The position numbers and the translations under genes are program-made. A stretch of DNA of 64,000 bases from Cristatella mucedo (taxonomy: Eukaryota; Bryozoa; Phylactolaemata; Cristatellidae), in contig WPIO01000025.1 of assembly GCA_009760855.2 (NCBI GenBank), positions 727,001-791,000 on the forward strand, in the 5' to 3' direction. Shown piece by piece: positions 45,940 to 56,571 of the stretch. Positions within the stretch are counted from its first letter, which is position 1, and every line of letters begins with the position of its first letter. The notes under the pieces were generated by a model. It saw nothing but the letters and a program-made list of their open reading frames with translations, searched no databases and was not told the DNA's origin.

Positions 45940-48200
45940 AGCAGCGTCAAGCGCCGAACAGGAGCTTGACACCGAATTAGTCTGCTACCGAGACTCATTG
46001 AATTGAAAGTAAAGTGGAAATAATTCATGCGATCATGGCCAAATGCCTCCAGCCTATCTTATTAAAGTAGACCTTGAGGGATACGACCTGTCCAAGGAGT
46101 TAGATACGGGGTCGAGCGTATCAACATTTCCAGCAACCGCATATAAAAAAATTATGCTAGCATCTCTGCCTCTTCAGAAAACGTCAGCACTACTACACCC
46201 ATTTGGGAGTGTGCAAACCATACAGCCAGTGAGAGTTATACGGCCTACGGTACGCTATTGATCGCTCACAACACGGTTTCGTCTTTTGTAATTGACGAGC
46301 AACATGTTGCACTGCTATGCAGAAATGGATTGCTGCACTTAACCTTGACTTCTCCTGTGTCAGCGAGTCTCACCAGATGTCCATTCGAGGACGACGTATC
46401 GGTGCTACTATCGAAGTACTCCGAACTCTTCAAAGGTTCTCTCGGTAAGTTCGCTGGCTTAAACGCTGCCCTACATCATAAGTCAAGAACTGTGCCATTG
46501 CATTAGAAGCATAGGGCTGTGCCATTCGCTAAAAGAGAAAAATGTTAGAAGGAACTTCCGAATTTCGAAAGTTATGGTTGTATCACTAAAATAGAGCAGA
46601 GCGCATTGGCCTTGCCGTTTGTACCACTCATAAAACCTGACGGGAGTGTTCGTCTGTATGATAAATTTAAGGTCACGTTAAATCCTAACCTCATTGCTGA
46701 CAAGAGCCCAATGCCACCCGTTGAAAATCTTCAGGAAAATATTAAAGGCGGGTTATTGTTCACCACTTGACCTGTCTAGCTCCCTTGCTCAGATACCACG
46801 AGGGCAACTAAACGATGCATCTCGGCAATACGTTACTATAACTACACATAAGGGACTCTTTGCCTACAACCACCTCCCTTTCGGCGTTGCCTCTGCACCA
46901 GCAATCCACCAGAGAGCTATGGACTAGTTGTTGTTGGGATTAAATTGTGTTATGCGTTATCAAGACATCTTTATAACGGTTATAGACTGGGTCTCCAAGC
47001 TTACAAATCTCGAAGCTGTGTTGCAAAAACAAAGTGCTGCTGGCTTAAATATTCTTCTCGATAAATGCACATTTTTGCCATCTTCAATTGTCTATTCCTG
47101 TGACTGGGGATAGTCAAGCTCAACCTACACCCTACTAACGACAAAGTTAAAGCAATTAAAGCAGCACCTACACTACGAGACATCGGCGAACTAAGATCTT
47201 TCGTGGGTCTAGTACAGTAATACCGAAATTTCTTGCCGGATCTGCAGTCTCGCAAATTTCCAAATCCTGATGAGCAGCCGATAGCTATTGATTCAAGGAG
47301 CTTCCGCAGCAGAGAGAGAAATTAGTCTCATATTGATGTGTGGCACTATTACGGATCTTTGGTGTCCTCCGCTTCAACGTTTATATTTGCCGAAGAACTG
47401 CTATGCTGCAAACTGACCACAAGCCACTAGTAACAATCTTGGGGCCTAAAAAGGGCATCCTGCCCATTGCATCGCTGCGAATGCAACGGAAGGCCACAAA
47501 ATTGTCCGCATATACTCTTAGGACTGAGTATCCATGGTTCGAGGATCATGCAAACGCAGATGCCATGTCTAGACTATCTCAAACTTGCTTAGTCAAGGAG
47601 TAAGAGCAGATGAGACTTTTTCACATCGCCCAGTTTGCACCCTTACCTGTAACATTTCAGGAGATGCGAAAAAGCTGCAGCTAGATCCAACCCCAATAAA
47701 GGCCTACGGGATGACTGTAAAATAATGGCGGAACTACGACCGCGTGCCCCAAATCTTGAGGCATACTACATTGTTGAGAGGCACAAGGCTAATAATGCCA
47801 ACTAACCTTCGAGAAAAAATGCTCACAGAACTTCACGAAACCCACTATGGTATCGTACAAATGAAAGCCACTACCAGATATTGTGCGTGATGGCCGCACA
47901 GCGACGCTGACATCGAGGCCCTGTATGGAGCACGCCAACACTGCTATGCCGTTAGTAGTGCAGTGCCATCAAAGCCACATCCTTGAACGACCCGTGAGAA
48001 TCCTTTGCAAAGCATACATCTAGACTTTGCCGGTCCTATGGACAATTACCATTTTTTATAGTGGGTGACGCTTTAAAAAAGTGTCCTAAAGAGTTCACCA
48101 TGAGAAACGCCATTTCTTAGTCTACCATACCAGCACTAAGAGTTTTGTGAATGTTGCTCACCACGGCCTGACTTGAGTCGTTGTCAGTGATAAGAGTCCA
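45940..48200 (+). mobile_element. Ty3/gypsy retrotransposon pol remnant, left part
   Basis: Ordered pol domains with many stops and frameshifts. Aspartic protease: KVDLEGYDLSKELDTGSSVS, with the DTGSS active site at 46103-46117. Reverse transcriptase: KPDGSVRLYDKFKVTLNP, MPPVENLQENIKGG, SRQYVTITTHKGLFAYNHLP, FGVASAPAIHQRAMD. The catalytic YLDD box is altered to YQDI near 46958. RNase H: LQTDHKPLVTILG and ANADAMSRLSQT. Integrase: LHETHYGIVQMKATTRYC and LDFAGPMDN. It ends at VVSDKSP, where a LINE-A copy interrupts the integrase core; the remaining integrase resumes at 49735. The LTRs were not found. The element is long dead. Confidence 0.93.
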
Positions 48201-49734
48201 TAATAATAACAAAAATAATAATATTAACAACCTTGATAAAACGATCTCATAGAACTCGATCTCTGTCTAGGATATTTAAATTTTCTGCAAAGGAAACACG
48301 AACAGATGGTTACTGGTAGCATGCTCGATAAACAACAAGAATAGCATGGTTAGGGATGACATGCACAAGGTCAGCATGCAAATGTGGTTAGTGGCAGCAT
48401 GCATAGTGTCAGCACGCATAAGCACATGACGCACGAGTCACATGGACCTACTAAATGCTGTCCTAAATAAGTGTGTTTTTAAGTTCTTTTTAAATGTGGT
48501 CAAGTCAGGGGATGTTGTGACGCAAGTCGGGAGTGAGTTCCAGGCTTTAGGAGCATACGAACTAAATGTACAGTCTCCAAAGGATTTGAGTTTTGAACGA
48601 GGTATTGTTAAACTGTTGGATTCCGAAAAGCGGGTGGTTCGATGCTTGGCCTGGTGGGGGAGTAGATCTGACAGATAGGCTGGAACCAAAGAATGAAGTG
48701 ACCTAAAAGTGAGCGACAAAACCTTGAAATCGATCCGTTGCTTGACTGGTAGCCAGTGCAGGTTGGTGAAAAGTGGTGTGATGTGGCAACTGCGATGCTC
48801 ACGACAGACAAGCCTAGCTGCAGAGTTTTGCATCAGCTGTAATCGCCTTATTGCACATGCCGGTAGGCCAGCAAGCAGTGACTTACAGAAGTCAAGATGC
48901 GATGTCAGAAATGCATCAAAAAACTTGGACGTGGTATCCTTATCTAAACAAGCCCGAATCTTAGCAATTTTATGTATCTAAAAGTGAGCAGGTTTGATTG
49001 TAGAGCTGATGTATCGTCTAACAAGAGGTCACTTTGGAACATGACACCTAGATTTCGAGTTGATTGAGCAGGAGATATGCTGGCAGAGCCAATTTTGAGC
49101 GTTAGCTTTTTCAACTTTTGAATCATACTGGGTTTTTCCATAAATAATAAGTTTTATGATCGTTTGGTTTTAGGAAATTTGCTGCCATCCATGTGCGGAT
49201 GTCATCAATACATGCAGCGAGGTAGTTGAGAGAATTCGAGGTGCTCGAAGGCTGGGAGGGATCAAAGCAACGGTACAACTGAATGTCATCTGCATAGAAT
49301 AGAAAGCCTAGATTGTGCTTGGCAATCACATCAGCAACAGGGAGAGTATAAACCGTGAAAAGAACCGGACCTAGCACGGAGCCCTGAGGTACCCCATATT
49401 TCAGAGGTACCTCGGATGATCTTTGTCCATTCACATAAATACTCTGGAGTCGCCCACTGAGATAGGACCTGAACCACTGCAGAGCAGTGCCAGTGATGCC
49501 CATGCGAGATGAGAGGCGCTCTAGAAGAACTTTGTGATCGATAGTATCAAAAGCTACCGAAAGATCGAGCAAAACAAGCAGAGATACTCTACCCATTTCT
49601 GCATTCCTGAGTAGGTCGTTGTACACCCTAAGCTATGCTGATTCTGTTCAGTGATTAGCTCTAAAGCCAAACTGGAACCTACTAGCAAGGTTTGAAGTTT
49701 CCATATATGAGTTTAGCTGGTCCAACACGACACA
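48201..49734 (-). mobile_element. LINE-A copy with intact YADD box, inserted in gypsy integrase
   Basis: The best preserved reverse transcriptase of the family here. On the minus strand a 167-codon frame contains LLVLLDLSVAFDTIDHKVLL, GTALQWFRSYLSGRLQSIY, VPQGSVLGPVLFTVYTLP and GFLFYADDIQLYRCFD (YADD at 49285-49296). A second frame contains ITPLFTNLHWLPVKQRIDFK and KSFGDCTFSSYAPKAWNSLP. A frameshift separates the two. The 3-prime tail (imperfect TAATAATAAC) is at 48201-48235. The copy is 5-prime truncated within the fingers region at about 49734. Confidence 0.93.
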
Positions 49735-49894
49735 TTTTTGCTTAGCTGAATTTGCTGCCTTCATGCAGAGCAGTGGCATTAAATGCATGTTTATCTGCCC
49801 CATGCCACCCACATAGAAATGGGTGAATGCTGCGAAGTTTGTGCTTCGTTCCTTCAAGAGATCCTGCGCAGCATCTACTGGGATAGTGCTGACA
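49735..49894 (+). mobile_element. Ty3/gypsy integrase, right part after the LINE insertion
   Basis: CATTTTTGC onward reads HFCLAEFAAFMQSSGIKCM, then a stop and KFVLRSFKRS. This is the integrase stretch that normally follows the VSDNGPQF motif and includes the G-I-K segment. It is in frame with VVSDKSP at 48180-48200 when the LINE is removed. It ends where duplicated unit C begins. Confidence 0.85.
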
Positions 49895-50480
49895 CCAAAT
49901 GAGAAATTGATTGGAAAATGTATGGTTGCTATGCTGTGTTAAAACAGTAAAATTAACTTTAGTGCATGATAACTTGCTGAGAAATCATTGAATTGCTTGT
50001 ATAACTTCTGAGACGTTGTGACCATTCAGTTTGATTTAGCTCAACAATACACAGTTGCGTAAGTTTAATCATTAGCAAAAACTATATTCATAGCATTTCG
50101 TGCATATTTTTTATAAATACAATTTTAACATGAAAGCATTGGGAATAAAAATGTTACATGTGTATTCGACTTTCAAGGTCTCACTGAAGCCTAAGTTCAA
50201 AGCCTCATCATTAATCCGATGTAATTGTAATGACGGCAATCATCATGTGATACTTGAAGTAAAAGACAGCAGAGGTAATTCCATATAAAAAGTTACCTGA
50301 GGCCGTCGGAAGCGGAACTGTGTGCCAAAAAAATATACAAAGTCGGGAAAAGATCCCAGAAATTCTGCTAAAACTGATAACCAAGCAACTCTACCGATTA
50401 CTAAGTTATTCAGCTACTGAGATTCATCGTTCCTTAGTATTTATTGTTGCCGAGGCTCGTAAATTAGGTACCTCCCATAA
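49895..50480 (+). repeat. Partial third copy (C) of the A/B unit
   Basis: Aligns with 27650-28225 and 29960-30355. Shared anchors are GTTAAAACAG, TGCTTGTATAACTTCTGAGA, CTTTCAAGGTCTC, CTGAAG(C/G)CTAAGTTCA, CATCA(T/G)(G/A)TGATACTTGA, and TTATTCAGCT followed by GAGA(T/C)TCATC. No conserved open frame spans the copies. Only the right third of the unit is present, about 20 kb away from A and B. Confidence 0.8.
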
Positions 50481-50829
50481 TAAATTCACTCCTGAAAAAC
50501 GAGATGGTAAGATACGCATGCTGATAACATGCTGATAAGATTACATGTAATGATGTGGCTTATTTATCCTAAAGACGAGTAGGATCGGAGAGTCTGCAGC
50601 TGATGTCCACTATTGTTTCGAGCCGTCCTGAGCGCTTTTCCACCAGCACTGCTGTGAATTACTTTAACTTAGTGGTCATCGGGCCCTCTGTCGCTCTCCA
50701 TGGCCAATGTGTGCCTTTTGAACGCTTGCTAAAAGGGAAATTAACCTTAAGAGTAATCTACATAATTCTTGATTTTGCTCTTGACCTGCTTGTTTCACCA
50801 AGACCTGTCTAAAATTAAAATTGGTTAAA
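50481..50829. other. Spacer
   Basis: One 69-codon plus-strand frame of no known family. It ends in a short AAAATTGGTTAAAATTGG-type repeat at about 50813-50865. Confidence 0.4.
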
Positions 50830-51320
50830 ATTGGTTAAAACTGACTGCTGGTTAAAATTGACCGACCACCTGATCAAAATAAACGCCATCCCGACGGGCT
50901 TTCCTGTCTCTTGTACCCCAAAAAATTTCAACTTGTGCGGAAGTTTCCATTATCAAACGCCCCTCCCATAATTCAATTTATGTTCAGTTCCCTCGAAGAC
51001 GTCTTTCGAATCTCTTTTTCTTAAGCTCCTCGAACAGCACCTGACTACTAGTGGCAGTAATTTACCCCTCCCCAGGAACCAAATGATCCTACATTTCAGA
51101 TTTTACTTATCTCAATTCAATTCGCTGTGTAAAAAATTGTACCATTCCCATCCTTGATGATGTTAACATTCATTTCAAAGAATTTCATGGCGCCCCAACT
51201 TCAAATTGTGTACTTTGATTAATGCTTTCATGTGTTTCAGGTGCATGAACCCAATCACAAAAATCATCGAACACTCGATCAAATATCCTTCCACGATTGT
51301 TATTTATCTTCTTGAATTAT
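50830..51320 (+). mobile_element. LINE-A endonuclease-region fragment, decayed
   Basis: Matches the endonuclease part of the copy at 30.66-31.17 kb in fragments, with TTTACCCCTCCCCAGGAACC (VYxPPGT), ATGTTAACATTCATTTC (DVNIHF) and CGAACACTCGATCAAATATC (RTLDQIS). All are in different frames with stops between them. It stops before any reverse transcriptase. Confidence 0.65.
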
Positions 51321-52577
51321 TAATAAACTCTGCACATGTGACCTTATGAAGGTCTCCTTCATTCTAAGACCCACTGGACCAGATTACAGCCGGAATTATG
51401 GCCAAAAAATAAAAATATTTTTGTTTTACAATTGCTCTGGACATATGCTATGCTTGGTTTTTGACTGGACGTGCGTGCCCACGAAAAATTTAAAACGTCG
51501 GGGTAAAATACTAGCAACGAGAGGTAATGGCAGAATTGAAGCATGCAAGAAAACCTAGTTGCACATGTGCATTGCCGGGTAGCCGCCATCAATCGTCAAG
51601 ATTGCTCTTGTACAATCGCTGATGAGCCAGCAAACAGGCAAAAGACGCGAAAACTAGTCGTCACAGTACTATCACTTTTCACAGTCAAACTACAACAAGT
51701 GCAATTGAAATACCCGCCTCCTCTTTTAGCTCTGAACCACTATCGCATCCGCTCCTCAAGGTGCCATCAAAGCGTTTGGAAGTCAGCGAGCTTGTATTGT
51801 GATTTTAATCTGCCCTTATTATCTGAACCGACAGAAGATGATACGCAAAAGCTGTGTAATCTTGGAGGCCACTGGCAATAAACTGCAGATGAATGGACGT
51901 AGCTACTGGATAATGGAAAATATTTAACCCCAACTACAATGCTAAGATGGACGCGATATCTACAGAAATTGTTTGTCGTTACAACGCCTTAATTATTACG
52001 TTTGCCATCAAACGTCCGCTATCGTTTTATAGTATTCTAATCTGAGCTGCTGCACCTGTGTCAGATGTCTTTCTGAATTTGTATGAATCTCTCTGGATTG
52101 CTTTTCTTCTGTATCTTCATGATTAATCTAAGTCGACTTGCGATTCCCGAGTTCTCTCTTTTCCTATATATGGATAGTTCCTTGTTATCTTTCCTATCGG
52201 TTCATCTATGAGAATGACCTCCCACATTTTTGTCCAGCCAACTTCCATTATTTTCCTACCTGCTCCACCATGCTGCTGCGTTCATACTTTCGAAGTTGTC
52301 TGTCACACCTACTCTGTCTTGCCTGCTTTCTTTTCTGACGTAAATGCTTCTCTAAATGTATAGGTTGTCCTATAAGTCATCGATGCCTTTTTAATTAAGA
52401 TTTATTTAGTCTGACTTCACGGTTGCACCATTCAGTGACAAAACTGCCCATGAATGTCTAGAGTCAAACTTCACGATTCGTTTTGTACATTGTGCGTGTC
52501 ACCACTAACCATATTTACATGCTGACATGAAGCATGCTTTCTCTAAACATATTATGCTTACTGACACTGTGCACGCT
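51321..52577. other. Unassigned DNA with faint LINE-A 3-prime UTR similarity
   Basis: A 112-codon plus frame (51543-51881) and a 77-codon minus frame opposite it are unrecognised. Around 52490-52570, GTGCGTGTCACCACTAACCAT and TTTACATGCTGAC recall the LINE-A 3-prime UTR words but out of order. Confidence 0.35.
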
Positions 52578-52700
52578 ATGCTGTATGACAGTGTCTCCGG
52601 CGGAGACTGTTCTAGTGGGAGTCTCACGGAGACACAGCGGGCGCACGTGGAAAAATTAAACTAACAAGCTGCCGAAATATGCGGTAAAGGTAGGTTCGCA
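52578..52700 (+). mobile_element. Possible LTR-like stretch
   Basis: TGTATGACAGTGTCTCCGG, CGGAGACTG and GGGAGTCTCACGGAGACAC show mirror words and recur in part at 38190-38260. It marks the left edge of the GC-richer block that follows, so it may be the 5-prime LTR of an unrecognised retroelement. A matching right LTR was not found. Confidence 0.35.
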
Positions 52701-55700
52701 CCAGCTAAATAACCGATCCAGCTCCTAAAAATGGGGCACTGGCTCACGTTGCTCAACCTTTGATTTGTCAACGACGACTCGGAGCTGCTTCTACTTTTCA
52801 CTAGCAGTATTTCGACGTGCAAGTTTAGACCAGCATTCCATCACGCAGCTGCGACGCCTAGCACGGTATCAAACGCACGTCGTGTTTCGACTGAGATACT
52901 TCCGCTTCAGGCTTACGCCGAGCAGGCTCGACACATTTGTAACACGTACGTACCCATTTAGTAACTTCTGCCAGCAGCTGAGCCTGCATACAGTTAAAGC
53001 TCACTATAGAGCCAGCAATTCAAGCGAATGCGAAAGCTCTATAACTGTCGACAAAGCCCTGCTGCTCACTGTACATCTTGCAACATCCCTGAGGCCTATG
53101 CATTACTAAGTAATGCCAGATGAATCGATTCGCAGTGCAAAGACGTACGGAGCAATATTAAATAGCAGCCCCGTTTCTGCAACAGGCTTCGGGAGCAAGT
53201 TTCGCTGGAGCGCTCGGCCGACTGAGCAGAGCGAATTCGTGCACGATTGCCATGGGGCAGTTTCCGACGCTCTTCTACTCCTTACGCTTGCGAAAGCTAC
53301 TTTACTTAAACGCTACCAGGTAAGTATTTCTACTTTACGAGAAAGTGTTGGTTTAGAGTGTATATTTATTCTGAAAGTTGATTCATTATGACACGCATCG
53401 CTAGGTTACGTCTTTGCATGACAGCCATGCGGTCAGATTCGACCAACGACCACTGAGGGAATCCCCTACAACTGCACATACCTGCAGCTTCCTATCTCAC
53501 AAATCCCTCGTCTGATACTAGTTGCTGAGCTTTTTGACGTCGGCTTGACCCTCAGTAGTTCGGCTAGCAGCATAATGCGTGCAGCAGGCAATGTGTTCGA
53601 CCTGACGACTGAACGTATCAAGCCTAACGATACGGACTGAGCTCAAAAAACTTCAAGGAAGAACGGCAACCTCGAAAATAATCACAAATTTATATTAACT
53701 GCAGATGGTTTGAGAGGCATGTCCGAAAGACTCATTACAAGCTCGCACCAACCGAAATTTCAGTTACACGACCGGCCGACCTTCTCTAGGACAGGCTGTC
53801 TGTCCCAGTCAGGTTCCAGACGCACTCGCTGTATAAGCTAGCCAGGTAGAAAGTCGCGAATCTCGGTAACTGGGAGATATTCTCCATGGCGTTGCAATGC
53901 AAATATGCTCAGCTCATTTACCTCCCCAATCTCTACTCCAAAGTTAGCTGTTAAGCTCAACGGTCGTCATCGCGACGGCATTGCAGCCTCTTCCACCCCC
54001 TTCCGGGCAACTGAGTTGTTAACTTAAATCCTCACCGGGTTAGCTGGGGTTTCATGCGTAGGTCAACTGGACGACTAAGACAATCTTTACTCTCAGCTCA
54101 AGTTTACGATCCAGACCATCAGACCCGACGTGCAGACCTAAATAGAAAAAACAGTTGAGCTAATGTTTCCAGTCGTCTCACACAGAATTACGAATTAAAA
54201 GAGTGAGTGCGATGCCGAGAATAATATCGGCCATTTCACAAGCTGGCAGCCTCCGACATGCCACAGCTATTCTCAGGGAGCAACTGCTTCAACAAGGGAG
54301 TTTCAAACCACTGCCCTAGAGAGTTGTCGCAATTGATACGACACACTATAGTTCTCTGAAGTCGCTCAATATTGTCATCGGTGAGCACGAGCATGAGTAA
54401 GTCATACATCTTTCGACTCGGCGCTCTCGGGGTTGTCAGGATATTCTTGCGGCTGCGAGGGGTTACCCAGAGTTGGTAAGCACAACCAGAACGAGGCTCG
54501 TGCATGCCGAAGAAACCTTCCAGCCAAGTCAACCGAGCTGGTTTGGCTCACTCCCCGAAAATGAGGCTGTTAGCCCAGTTGGACAAACACAAAATTGACG
54601 ACACGAAGCAGCTTTGATCACTAAGAACCCATTTTGAGTAAGCAATCAACTTCACTCGATCGATGCACGCAATGAGATACGAATGTTTTACACACTGCGC
54701 ACACCGAAACAGTATCGCTAGCAGATGCCTGCGTGCACATGGGCATGTGTTGGCTCGATCCCGACGTGGTGAGCAGACGGAATCTCTGCTCGCCCAGCAG
54801 GTCGTACTCGGTGTGCGACCTGCTGAAACATAAAAGTTGGACACGAAAGCACATGAAAGTGAATCTGCACGTTTGCTATCACCGTTTAATAGAATGCACA
54901 TACGGTCAACGACGCGAAAGAGGCTATGAGTCAACGTAGAAGCGACACAGCAGCAGCACCAGCGTCCGGCAGCTTTTGGAGTGGTCCATGATGGCACAAA
55001 CTTCACTCTCGCGGTGGCCCGAGCCGATCGCCGACGCACGACCAACCTAGCACCCTGCTGTGCGAGGTGCATCGGCAGAACCAAAGCCAGAGAGTTCGGG
55101 AGAGAACGAGTCACGAGGGAGCGGTGGCAGGCATTCTGCATGAGCCACCACGAGGCCCTTCTGAACCGCTGCACATACATGCAGCTGTGCGCACATGCAG
55201 CTCCATTCGGTCGACTGCCCACGGCTGCAACCTCGCAGTGCACTGCCTCGACGGAGCCTTTTGAGTGGCTCACGGTGCACGCCCCCCTCGAACACTCGTC
55301 ATTTGCCATCGAACAGGTTCCACCATGTCACATGCGGCGCTTGGCTAGCGACGTCACTTGCTCGGCGACATCCTTGCATGCCTTGGCGCTGCTCTCAATA
55401 GACTCGGTCCTGTAGGGCAAAGAAAACAAAACACGGTGCTCCTGCACTGTGCACTAGGCTAATAGAATGCTACGCTTGCACTGCATCTCCTTCAGCCCTG
55501 TTTAAACAGAACTGGAGGGATTCGACAGAGCTAAAGGACTGCAGCTTCGAGACATTTCTTCGATGCCACGGACATCAGCTGAGTAGTCGACAAGGAGCTA
55601 CTTGCCGAAGACAGCACTCGCACGTTTGGCAGGTGCGGGCAGGCCACTGTATCACTACGACAGCATCGTCCCGGTGGCCTAGTGCCTGGATGTTTTACCG

Positions 55701-55830
55701 GAGAATTGGCGCCAACGATGATAGCTGTGTGCAGTGTTCACACTGCATTTGAGCCTTGACGGCAATCCGAAGGGCAACCCCACTTTAATAATGCAACCAC
55801 ATTACAGGGTCGGTAACAGTACGTCCTAAC
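52701..55830. other. GC-richer block of unrecognised open frames
   Basis: Base composition changes visibly from the AT-rich flanks. Frames include 52765-53109 and 53113-53391 on the plus strand (the latter reaching a consensus donor CAGGTAAGT at 53318), 54236-54532 minus (MYDLLMLVLTDDNIERLQRT), 54548-55309 minus (254 codons) and 54981-55415 plus (144 codons). The two longest overlap on opposite strands, so at most one is coding. I recognise no transposase, integrase, reverse transcriptase or gag motif. It could be a foreign or mobile element, or exons of a fast-evolving gene. Confidence 0.4.
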
Positions 55831-56044
55831 ATCTGGCCGAAGCCATTAAAACTACTTTGCTGGTGAATGCACGTCGAGATGGCTGCAGAAGCACTTACTG
55901 ACACTGCAGGTGTGTTGAGGCAGCTGCCATTTTCTGAAGGTTCTAAAGAGAACAATGGTGAAAATCAAGAAATCGGAAATTAAGAAAATTAGCAATAGCT
56001 TTAAATGCAATACAAGCATGATCACGTATGCAGTATAACTGCAT

Positions 56045-56155
56045 ATGCCAATAACCATTCGATCATGCTTCCTTTGCACCATGTGTAAAGGGCCTAGCAG
56101 GAGATTTAGCTCTCTGGCGGTGCTACTATACAAATGTATTATTAATATTATTATT
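56045..56155 (+). repeat. Solo LINE-A 3-prime tail
   Basis: CCATTCGATCATGCTTCC, then TGTAAAGGGCCTAGCAGGAG, TTTAGCTCTCTGGCGGTGCT, CAAATG and an (ATT)n-like end near 56155. Only the last part of the 3-prime UTR is present. Confidence 0.75.
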
Positions 56156-56300
56156 AAGCATAGGAACAGACAACTGATAATGATTCCAGCTGATCTTCAT
56201 ACATAAGGACAGATGAGGAGTGTGCAAGGTTTTATTTGTATCTCGCATTTCAATTGGCACTAGCTCTCATCACTTGATTTTTCACTGTGACGTCTGCATA

Positions 56301-56373
56301 TTCATTACAAATGAGCCTTCATATGCAGTTACAATGTACGCATATATATCTACATAGACAGGTAGCAAACTAT
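56301..56373 (+). repeat. 73-base direct repeat, left copy
   Basis: TTCATTACAAATGAGCCTTC through GGTAGCAAACTAT. It recurs at 56501-56571 with only about three differences, flanking a solo LINE tail. Confidence 0.92.
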
Positions 56374-56424
56374 TTTTCACAGGTAGCAAACGATTTTTCA
56401 CTGTGCTCACACATCTGCATATTC

Positions 56425-56497
56425 AAATGTAAAGCGCCCAGAAAAAGATTGAGTTCTCTGAGGGCGCTTTATCAAGTGCATTATTATAATTATTATT
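56425..56497 (+). repeat. Solo LINE-A tail between direct repeats
   Basis: AAATGTAAAGCGCCCAGAAA, AAGATTGAGTTCTCTGAGG and GCGCTTTATCAAGTGC, then TTATTATAATTATTATTT. Outer stem (AAAGCGCC/GGCGCTTT) is intact. The whole insertion is barely more than the hairpin, an extreme 5-prime truncation. Confidence 0.85.
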
Positions 56498-56500
56498 TTA

Positions 56501-56571
56501 TTCATTACAAATGAGCCTTCATATGCATTTACAATGTACGTATATATCTACATAGACAGGTAGCAAACTAT
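56501..56571 (+). repeat. 73-base direct repeat, right copy
   Basis: Near-identical to 56301-56373. It starts immediately after the tail at 56497, so the tail-plus-spacer block of about 127 bases is bracketed by the repeat. Confidence 0.92.

Noticed and set aside
54548-55309. 254-codon minus-strand frame as a gene
   Set aside because: It overlaps a 144-codon frame on the opposite strand in a GC-richer stretch, lacks any recognisable domain, and has no supporting splice or homology evidence. It is recorded only as part of an unknown block.
56301-56571. CRISPR-like array or minisatellite
   Set aside because: There are only two repeat copies and the spacer is a LINE tail; the genome is eukaryotic.
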